Below the pieces are notes generated by a model. The model did not search any database and was not told where the DNA came from. It was given only the letters and a program-made list of their open reading frames with translations. The translations under genes and the position numbers were made by a program. Below, in pieces: positions 1 through 5,280 of a DNA stretch of 15,754 nucleotides. Position 1 is the stretch's first letter. Every line of letters starts with the position of its first letter. Origin of the DNA: Phocaeicola_A sp964432715 (GTDB taxonomy: Bacteria; Bacteroidota; Bacteroidia; Bacteroidales; Bacteroidaceae); the NCBI GenBank assembly GCA_964432715.1, contig CAYSOW010000048.1, positions 1-15,754 on the forward strand. Reading direction: 5' to 3'.

Positions 1-10
1 TAAAACTCGT

Positions 11-40
11 AACCTTTCTCGATTACGGATGCAAAGATAC
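11..40 (-). promoter_or_regulatory. Minus-strand promoter/leader element, copy 1 (probable stable-RNA promoter)
   Basis: Read on the minus strand, 39-32 is TATCTTTG, a match to the Bacteroidales -7 box TAnnTTTG. The 30 bases 11-40 match 2421-2450 at 26 positions, and 2421-2450 is the promoter and leader of tRNA-Asp. The gene served would lie left of position 1; by analogy it is probably a tRNA or other stable RNA. No clear TTTG -33 box is visible at the expected distance, so promoter activity is less certain than for copy 2. Confidence 0.5.
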
Positions 41-243
41 AACAATTTTTCTTATTTCCTATAATTTAGGCACAGAACTTTCCATTTTTCTTCAAAATTT
101 ATGTTTTGATTCCCTATTGACTCCTTTCAAAATGTTGTTTGATTTAAGTTTTAGGAAGAAATAAGTGTAAAATATAAACTTATTATCTTTCATTGTGAAA
201 TATAAAAACCAATAAATGCTTTCTTTTCGTGTATTTTATACAA

Positions 244-272
244 TCATTTGCTTTCAATCTGAAAGCAAATGA
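244..272. repeat. Perfect 12-bp inverted repeat upstream of the glnB promoter
   Basis: TCATTTGCTTTC at 244-255 and its exact reverse complement at 261-272 are separated by 5 bases. There is no T-tract after it on the plus strand, so it does not look like a plus-strand terminator. It lies about 30 bp upstream of the -33 element of the glnB promoter, a position that would suit an activator or repressor site. An alternative is a weak terminator or cruciform unrelated to glnB. Confidence 0.6.
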
Positions 273-302
273 AAAATATCACATCAAAAAGATATAATAT
301 TC

Positions 303-333
303 TTGCATACGCTTACATAATGCAATACATTTG
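303..333 (+). promoter_or_regulatory. Probable glnB-amt promoter (Bacteroidales type)
   Basis: TACATTTG at 326-333 fits the -7 consensus TAnnTTTG exactly. TTG at 303-305 sits 20 bp upstream as a partial -33 box (CTTG instead of TTTG). The predicted transcript start is near 340, giving a leader of about 150 nt before glnB. It is the only full -7 match I found in the plus-strand upstream region. Confidence 0.55.
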
Positions 334-492
334 CAATAGAAAGATTACTAAAAGGTAACAAAGAAATACTATCTGTGATAAAATGCATGTTTTCGTAGGT
401 ACTCTTGTTCCATAGTAAGAGGTTCAAGGTAAAAAGAGTTTCAGGATAACAATTAAAGAGAGAATAATAAGGATTAAACAATAATTAAGTGT

Positions 493-849
493 ATGAAAAA
501 GATTGAAGCAATCATCCGCAAGACGAAATTCGAGGAGGTGAAAGAAGCGCTCCTGGAAGCGGATATCGAGTGGTTTTCTTATTACGAAGTGAGAGGTATT
601 GGTAAATCGCGCCAGGCACGTATTTATCGAGGCGTCATGTATGACACCAGTTCCATTGAACGTATTCTGATTTCTATTGTAGTGCGAAACAAGAACGTAG
701 AGCGTACCGTGCAAGCCATTGTGAAGGCGGCACAGACCGGAGAGATTGGCGACGGACGAATCTTCGTGATTCCCGTGGAGGATGCCATCCGCATCCGTAC
801 CGGAGAGCGCGGCGATATTGCCCTCTATAACGCAGAGATTGAAGAATAA
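493..849 (+). CDS. glnB: PII family nitrogen regulatory protein
   Basis: This 118-residue protein has the length and layout of PII trimer subunits, which bind ATP/ADP and 2-oxoglutarate and signal nitrogen status. Visible parts are the N-terminal MKKIEAII strand, the T-loop at about 36-56, the B-loop TGEIGDGRIFV at 82-92 and the C-loop RIRTGERGD at 100-108. The next gene is an ammonium channel, the usual PII target, only 45 bp downstream, so the pair is almost certainly one operon controlling ammonium uptake at the membrane. The T-loop is atypical. It is one residue shorter than in E. coli GlnB, position 39 is Ser rather than the Gln that binds Mg-ATP/2-oxoglutarate, and Arg57 takes the place of Lys58. 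Tyr45 and Tyr50 align with Tyr46 and Tyr51, the latter being the uridylylation site in proteobacteria. Whether this protein is uridylylated cannot be told from here. Confidence 0.95.
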   Translation: MKKIEAIIRKTKFEEVKEALLEADIEWFSYYEVRGIGKSRQARIYRGVMYDTSSIERILISIVVRNKNVERTVQAIVKAAQTGEIGDGRIFVIPVEDAIRIRTGERGDIALYNAEIEE

Positions 850-894
850 TGCGATACGAATTCGCGCAATGTTTCATTTAAAACGATAGAAAAG

Positions 895-2163
895 ATGGAC
901 GAATATACACTTTCTGACTTGGCCGGTGGATTGAACACGGTCTGGATGTTGTTGGCTGCGATGTTGGTATTCTTTATGCAGCCGGGTTTTGCGTTGGTGG
1001 AAGCAGGTTTCACACGCAGTAAGAATACGGCAAATATCTTGATGAAAAACTTCGTCGACTTTATGTTCGGCGCTTTGCTCTTCTGGTTCATCGGTTTCGG
1101 ACTGATGTTCGGTGACGGAGGGTTTGTAGGATTGCCTCATTTGTTTGAGTGTGCCTTCCATGATGCAGGCGATCTGCCTTCAGAGGGCTTCCTGGTCTTC
1201 CAGACAGTCTTCTGCGCTACGGCTGCAACCATTGTTTCCGGTGCCATGGCTGAGCGTACCAAATTCTCCATGTATTTGGTTTACACCATTTTCATTAGTG
1301 TCTTGATTTATCCGGTTTCCGGTCACTGGACTTGGGGTGGTGGTTGGTTGATGAACGGAGAAGAGGGCTCCTTTATGATGAACCTCTTCGGAACGACCTT
1401 CCATGACTTTGCAGGTTCTACGGTTGTTCACTCTGTAGGTGGATGGATTGCTTTGGTAGGTGCCGCTATCCTTGGCCCGCGTATCGGAAAATATGGCAAA
1501 GACGGTAAGAGTCGCGCTATTCCCGGTCACAACTTGACCATCGCAGCGTTGGGTGTCTTCATCCTTTGGTTCGGATGGTTCGGATTCAACCCCGGTTCAC
1601 AGCTGGCTGCTGCAACGCCCGACGATGCAATCGCCATCTCGCACGTCTTCCTTACTACCAACCTCTCCGCTTGTGCCGGTGGTTTCATGGCATTGCTGGT
1701 GAGCTGGATGAGATATGGTAAACCGTCGCTCTCACTGACCCTCAACGGTCTCTTGGCTGGTTTGGTGGGTATCACTGCCGGATGCGACTGTGTTTCAGCC
1801 GGAGGTTCCGTATTGATTGGTGCCATCTGTGGCGTGTTGATGATTTTTGCTGTAGATTTCATTGATAAAGTGCTCCATATTGATGATCCCGTGGGTGCCT
1901 CTTCGGTACACGGTGTTTGCGGATTTGTGGGAACCTTGCTCACCGGTCTCTTCTCTACGAGCGAAGGATGGTTCTACGGATTCGGACCGAACTTCTTCCT
2001 GGCACAGCTCTTTGGAGCCGTGGTGGTAGGTGCTTGGGCAGCCGCGATGGGATTCATCATTTTCAAGGGATTGGACAAGATTCATGGCTTGCGCGTACCT
2101 CGTCGTATTGAGGAAGAGGGCTTGGATATCTATGAACATGGAGAGTCCGCATACAATGCGTAA
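895..2163 (+). CDS. amt: Ammonium transporter (Amt/MEP/Rh family)
   Basis: A 422-residue polytopic membrane protein that conducts ammonium/ammonia across the inner membrane. The central pore signature is intact: Phe106 and Phe231 for the periplasmic gate, Trp228 in the GWFGFN motif, Asp171 in DFAGSTVVH, and the twin histidines His179 and His339 (correspondence to E. coli Phe107, Phe215, Trp212, Asp160, His168 and His318). The cytosolic C-terminal tail at 398-422 (GLRVP, EEEGLD, HGESAYNA) matches the conserved region needed for subunit coupling and PII binding. The chain begins almost at the first membrane helix, without the cleaved signal peptide of E. coli AmtB. It follows glnB directly and ends before a hairpin terminator at 2202-2240. 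Nothing is missing, and I would expect a working, PII-regulated channel. Confidence 0.97.
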   Translation: MDEYTLSDLAGGLNTVWMLLAAMLVFFMQPGFALVEAGFTRSKNTANILMKNFVDFMFGALLFWFIGFGLMFGDGGFVGLPHLFECAFHDAGDLPSEGFLVFQTVFCATAATIVSGAMAERTKFSMYLVYTIFISVLIYPVSGHWTWGGGWLMNGEEGSFMMNLFGTTFHDFAGSTVVHSVGGWIALVGAAILGPRIGKYGKDGKSRAIPGHNLTIAALGVFILWFGWFGFNPGSQLAAATPDDAIAISHVFLTTNLSACAGGFMALLVSWMRYGKPSLSLTLNGLLAGLVGITAGCDCVSAGGSVLIGAICGVLMIFAVDFIDKVLHIDDPVGASSVHGVCGFVGTLLTGLFSTSEGWFYGFGPNFFLAQLFGAVVVGAWAAAMGFIIFKGLDKIHGLRVPRRIEEEGLDIYEHGESAYNA

Positions 2164-2201
2164 GTTGATGGGTGTTTGATACGAATGTGTGATATACTTC
2201 G

Positions 2202-2240
2202 GGGGAGGTGCTTCGTGAGGAGGCGCTTCCCCTTTCTTGT
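2202..2240 (+). terminator. Rho-independent terminator of glnB-amt
   Basis: GGGGAGGTGCTTC at 2202-2214 pairs along its full 13 bases (three G-U pairs) with GAGGCGCTTCCCC at 2220-2232 around a 5-base loop. A T-rich run starting TTTCTT follows. It begins 38 bp after the amt stop codon. Confidence 0.75.
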
Positions 2241-2280
2241 GTCTGTAGGTCTGCGGAGCGCTAACTAATGGAAGTGTATA

Positions 2281-2316
2281 AAAACAAAAAAAGGTCTCGA
2301 ATCACTTCGAAACCTT
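2281..2316 (-). terminator. Terminator of tRNA-Asp
   Basis: On the minus strand an 11-bp stem (AAGGTTTCGAA with TTCGAGACCTT, one G-U pair) closes a 4-base loop at 2291-2316. It is followed by a T-rich tract read from the A-rich plus strand 2281-2290. It starts 4 bases past the 3' end of the tRNA, so the tRNA seems to be a single-gene transcript. Confidence 0.85.
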
Positions 2317-2320
2317 TCTG

Positions 2321-2394
2321 CGGTGCGTACGGGACTCGAACCCGTGACCCCATGCGTGACAGGCATGTATTCTAACCAACTGAACTAACGCACC
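2321..2394 (-). tRNA. trnD: tRNA-Asp (GTC anticodon)
   Basis: The reverse complement folds into a complete cloverleaf of 74 nt. The acceptor stem is GGTGCGT with ACGCACC, the discriminator is G, and the anticodon stem is CATGC/GCATG around loop CTGTCAC, giving anticodon GTC for aspartate. The T-arm is ACGGG TTCGAGT CCCGT. The 3' CCA is not encoded and must be added by the nucleotidyltransferase. A Bacteroidales promoter lies at 2442-2472 and a terminator follows immediately, so it is transcribed alone. Confidence 0.97.
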
Positions 2395-2420
2395 AAAACA
2401 AATAAAACTCCTAGATATGC

Positions 2421-2450
2421 AATCTTTCTCGATTGCGGATGCAAAGGTAG
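2421..2450 (-). repeat. Promoter/leader element, copy 2 (tRNA-Asp leader)
   Basis: These 30 bases match 11-40 at 26 positions, and a short AAAACTC stretch to the left is shared too. The element spans the -7 box and the first bases expected in the tRNA-Asp transcript, so the conserved part reaches beyond the promoter core into the leader. Confidence 0.75.
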
Positions 2451-2472
2451 GTAAATTTTTTGTATCTCCAAA
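2442..2472 (-). promoter_or_regulatory. tRNA-Asp promoter (Bacteroidales type)
   Basis: On the minus strand TTTG (2472-2469) is followed after 19 bp by TACCTTTG (2449-2442), both exact matches to the Bacteroidales -33 and -7 boxes. Transcription would start near 2435, leaving a leader of about 40 nt to be trimmed from the tRNA. Confidence 0.8.
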
Positions 2473-2512
2473 CTTTTGAGCAGAAAATTTGAATTTTTCA
2501 TTCAAAATTCTC

Positions 2513-2553
2513 AAAAAAAGTCCCCCGACACCCTCCGTAGAGGGGCGGGGGAC
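2513..2553 (-). terminator. Terminator of the rubrerythrin gene
   Basis: On the minus strand GTCCCCCG (2553-2546) pairs with CGGGGGAC (2527-2520), with an inner CCCTC/GAGGG stem, and a run of seven T follows (plus-strand A at 2513-2519). It lies about 30 bp after the rubrerythrin stop codon. It has the shape of a strong intrinsic terminator. Confidence 0.88.
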
Positions 2554-2581
2554 GGGTACAAAGCAATGAAGAAAAGTGAAA

Positions 2582-3160
2582 TTAATAATTCTCCTCCTTA
2601 ATCTGATAATAAGCTTGCGGATGCAGGCAAGCCGGACATTTCTGCGGCGCCTCCTTGCCCGAATGGATGTAGCCGCACTTGCGACACTGCCAGAGCACCG
2701 GCTCCTCGCGACGGAACGTCCACTGGTTGCGCAGATGCTCCAAGAGGGTCAGGTAGCGTTGTTCATGCCCTTGCTCCGCCACGCAGATATGGCGATACAT
2801 GGTGGCGATGTCCGGGAAGCCCTCGTCATGTGCCACGTCGGCAAACTTCGGATAGTCGACTGCCCACTCCTCGTGCTCGCCCGCTGCTGCCGCCTTCAGA
2901 TTCTCCATCGTGGTGCCGATGACCCCTGCCGGGTAGGCCGCCTCAATCTCCAAGATGCCCCCTTCCAGGAAACGGAACATCCGTTTGGCGTGCATACGCT
3001 CCTGCTCCGCCGTCTCCATAAAGAAAGCCGAAATCTGTTCGTAACCCTCTTTCTTCGCCACTTCCGAGAAGTAGGTGTAGCGCATACGAGCCTGCGACTC
3101 ACCGGCGAAAGATTTCAGCAGATTCTTCTCCGTCTGCGTTCCTTTGACTGATTTTTCCAT
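2582..3160 (-). CDS. rbr: Rubrerythrin (peroxide-scavenging diiron protein)
   Basis: Rubrerythrins reduce hydrogen peroxide in the cytoplasm of anaerobes with electrons passed through a rubredoxin-like site. The 192-residue chain has a ferritin-like four-helix domain with diiron ligands in GESQARMRY, in ERMH (ExxH), in the GEHEEW helix, and in AEQGH (ExxH). A C-terminal rubredoxin-like domain follows with CRKC and CPAC, 12 residues apart. The frame stays open to an ATG at 3193, which would add 11 residues (start MTLSNLFNVRM). I prefer the ATG at 3160 because family members begin MEKSVKGT or similar, and the upstream residues resemble nothing in the family. The gene stands alone, divergent from the SulP transporter, and ends at a strong terminator. 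There is no sign of damage. The start choice is the only real uncertainty. Confidence 0.96.
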   Translation of the reverse strand: MEKSVKGTQTEKNLLKSFAGESQARMRYTYFSEVAKKEGYEQISAFFMETAEQERMHAKRMFRFLEGGILEIEAAYPAGVIGTTMENLKAAAAGEHEEWAVDYPKFADVAHDEGFPDIATMYRHICVAEQGHEQRYLTLLEHLRNQWTFRREEPVLWQCRKCGYIHSGKEAPQKCPACLHPQAYYQIKEENY

Positions 3161-3263
3161 CATACGTACATTGAATAAGTTAGATAAAGTCATTGATTCT
3201 TTATGATGAGAGAACAGAAAAAACGGTAAAACGGTTCACTCCGTCCGTTTTATTCCTCAAAGA

Positions 3264-3295
3264 TTTGTCCAAGTTCTTAAAAACCACTAATTTTG
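3264..3295 (+). promoter_or_regulatory. SulP gene promoter (Bacteroidales type)
   Basis: TTTG at 3264-3267 and TAATTTTG at 3288-3295 are exact consensus boxes 20 bp apart. The predicted start near 3302 leaves a leader of about 45 nt before the ATG at 3348. Confidence 0.82.
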
Positions 3296-3347
3296 CACCC
3301 TCTAAGAAATAACGAAACAAAATTTTTAGTAAGACAAATAAAAACAA

Positions 3348-5042
3348 ATGAAAGCGTTCGAATTCAAACCTAAATTGTTTTCAACTCTCAAGAGTTATGA
3401 CAAGTCGACCTTCATGGCCGATTTGATGGCCGGTATCATCGTGGGTATCGTGGCGTTGCCGTTGGCCATTGCCTTCGGTATTGCTTCCGGAGTATCCCCT
3501 GAAAAAGGTATCATCACTGCCATTGTTGCGGGTTTCATCATCTCCGTGCTCGGTGGTAGCAAGGTGCAGATTGGCGGTCCTACCGGTGCCTTTATCGTGA
3601 TTATCTACGGCATTATTCAGCAATACGGTATCGACGGATTGACGGTGGCTACGCTGATGGCGGGTGTCATCCTGATTCTGCTCGGTGTCTTCAAGCTGGG
3701 TGCTGTCATCAAGTTCATTCCGTATCCCATTATCGTTGGTTTCACCAGTGGTATCGCGGTGACCATCTTCACTACGCAGATTGCCGATGTCTTCGGACTG
3801 ACCTTCGGCGGCGAGAAGGTGCCGGGCGACTTTATCGGTAAGTGGATTATGTATGTGCAGCATTTTGACACGGTCAACTGGTGGAACACGCTGGTGAGCA
3901 TCGTCAGCATCATTATCATTGCCATTACGCCGAAGTTCTCTAAGAAGATCCCCGGCTCTTTGGTGGCGATTGTGGTGGTGACGGTAGCGGTTTATCTGAT
4001 GAAGACTTACGGAGGTATCACATGTATTGATACCATCGGCGACCGTTTCACGATTCATTCTGAACTGCCTGAGGCAGAGGTGCCGACCCTCAACTGGGAG
4101 GCAATTAAGGGTCTCTTCCCGGTGGCTATCACCATTGCGGTGTTGGGTGCCATTGAGTCGCTCCTCTCAGCCACTGTGGCAGATGGTGTAATCAACGACC
4201 GCCACGACTCTAACACGGAGTTGATTGCGCAGGGTGCTGCCAACATCGTGGCTCCGCTCTTCGGTGGTATTCCTGCCACCGGTGCCATTGCCCGTACGAT
4301 GACCAACATCAACAACGGTGGTAAGACACCGGTAGCCGGTATCATTCACGCGGTGGTATTGTTGCTGATTCTGTTGCTCTTGATGCCGTTGGCACAATAC
4401 ATCCCGATGGCTTGCTTGGCAGGTGTGTTGGTGATTGTCTCTTATAACATGAGTGGATGGCGTACTTTCAAGGCGCTGCTGAAGAACCCGAAGTCGGATG
4501 TGACGGTGCTCTTGATTACCTTCTTCCTGACGGTTATCTTCGATTTGACCATCGCTATTGAGGTGGGCTTGGTGATTGCCTGTGTGCTCTTTATGCGTCG
4601 TGTCATGGAGACTACAGAAATCTCTGTCATCAAGGATGAGATCGACCCGAACAAAGAGTCGGATGTGGAGCTTCACGAGGAGCACCTGGTGATTCGCAAG
4701 GGTATCGAGGTGTACGAGATCAACGGTCCTTACTTCTTCGGTATCGCTACGCGTTTCGAGGAGATTATGTCTGAGTTGGGCGACCGTCCGAAAGTGCGTG
4801 TCATCCGTATGCGTAAGGTGCCTTTCATTGACTCTACCGGTATCCACAACCTCTCCAACCTCTGTACGATGAGTCAGCGTGAGAACATCACGATTGTCCT
4901 CTCCGGAGTCAACGAGAAGGTTTACCAGGTATTGGAGAAGTCGGGCTTCAACGAGTTGCTGGGTAAAGAGAATATCTGCAGCAATATCAACCTTGCGTTG
5001 GAGCGTGCCAATGCTCTTCTGGATGCTACGGCCAAGAAATAA
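3348..5042 (+). CDS. SulP/SLC26 family inorganic anion transporter with STAS domain
   Basis: A 564-residue inner-membrane carrier of the SulP (SLC26) family. The membrane part covers residues about 20-420, with the GGPTGAF stretch at 76-82 and the family hallmark GAIESLLSA ... RHDSNTELIAQGAAN at 267-299, which forms part of the substrate site. A cytosolic STAS domain occupies about 445-555, with FIDSTG at 494-498 in the loop whose Ser is phosphorylated in the related anti-anti-sigma factors. Family members carry sulfate, bicarbonate, chloride, fumarate or other anions. The sequence alone does not choose between these, and no neighbouring sulfate-assimilation or carbonic anhydrase gene narrows it. 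It is transcribed alone from a good promoter and ends at a strong terminator. The divergent neighbour is rubrerythrin; a functional link is not evident. Confidence 0.94.
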   Translation: MKAFEFKPKLFSTLKSYDKSTFMADLMAGIIVGIVALPLAIAFGIASGVSPEKGIITAIVAGFIISVLGGSKVQIGGPTGAFIVIIYGIIQQYGIDGLTVATLMAGVILILLGVFKLGAVIKFIPYPIIVGFTSGIAVTIFTTQIADVFGLTFGGEKVPGDFIGKWIMYVQHFDTVNWWNTLVSIVSIIIIAITPKFSKKIPGSLVAIVVVTVAVYLMKTYGGITCIDTIGDRFTIHSELPEAEVPTLNWEAIKGLFPVAITIAVLGAIESLLSATVADGVINDRHDSNTELIAQGAANIVAPLFGGIPATGAIARTMTNINNGGKTPVAGIIHAVVLLLILLLLMPLAQYIPMACLAGVLVIVSYNMSGWRTFKALLKNPKSDVTVLLITFFLTVIFDLTIAIEVGLVIACVLFMRRVMETTEISVIKDEIDPNKESDVELHEEHLVIRKGIEVYEINGPYFFGIATRFEEIMSELGDRPKVRVIRMRKVPFIDSTGIHNLSNLCTMSQRENITIVLSGVNEKVYQVLEKSGFNELLGKENICSNINLALERANALLDATAKK

Positions 5043-5062
5043 GATTTTTCAATCGCTATAGC

Positions 5063-5108
5063 AAGCGCCTTGCCTGTCGATGGTTGTCGATATGCAAGGC
5101 GCTTTTTT
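5063..5108 (+). terminator. Terminator of the SulP gene
   Basis: AAGCGCCTTGC (5063-5073) and its exact complement GCAAGGCGCTT (5094-5104) form an 11-bp stem, followed by TTTTTT at 5103-5108. The 20-base loop contains TGTCGAT twice. Confidence 0.9.
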
Positions 5109-5192
5109 GATGCGCTGTCTGCCTGCTCTCCCTTCGCTGCAAGGTAAAAATTCCTATTTCTTGAATTGAACTTTAAATTTAAGAAACGGGAA

Positions 5193-5223
5193 CTTTTAAG
5201 ATTCGGGAAATTTCGTAATTTTG
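5193..5223 (+). promoter_or_regulatory. Probable promoter of the HhH outer-membrane protein gene
   Basis: TAATTTTG at 5216-5223 is an exact -7 box. At the -33 position there is only CTTT (5193-5196, spacing 19), a weak match. The predicted start near 5230 gives a leader of about 50 nt. Confidence 0.55.
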
Positions 5224-5280
5224 CGGCGCTCATGGAATGTTTCCATGAATGATTAAACACTAAGTCTGATTCTTGTACGC

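Larger units (their letters stand above)
1..492. other. AT-rich intergenic region upstream of glnB
   Basis: No open frame here looks like a real protein; the short frames are low-complexity and AT-driven. The stretch holds three things listed separately: a minus-strand promoter-like element at 11-40 for a gene beyond the left edge, a perfect inverted repeat at 244-272, and the probable glnB promoter at 303-333. From the predicted start site near 340 to the glnB ATG there would be a leader of about 150 nt, in which I see no convincing riboswitch or terminator fold. Confidence 0.7.

Noticed and set aside
444..454. GGATAACAATT, identical to part of the E. coli lac operator
   Set aside because: A short AT-rich match inside the glnB leader, without the other operator half and in a distant phylum; chance.
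2576..3151. 191-codon plus-strand frame antisense to rubrerythrin
   Set aside because: It mirrors the GC-rich coding of rubrerythrin, has no recognisable motif, and runs through that gene's conserved Cys and ExxH codons.
3161..3193. Longer rubrerythrin start at ATG 3193
   Set aside because: It adds 11 residues unlike any family member; the ATG at 3160 begins the conserved MEKSVKGT-type N-terminus. Not fully excluded.
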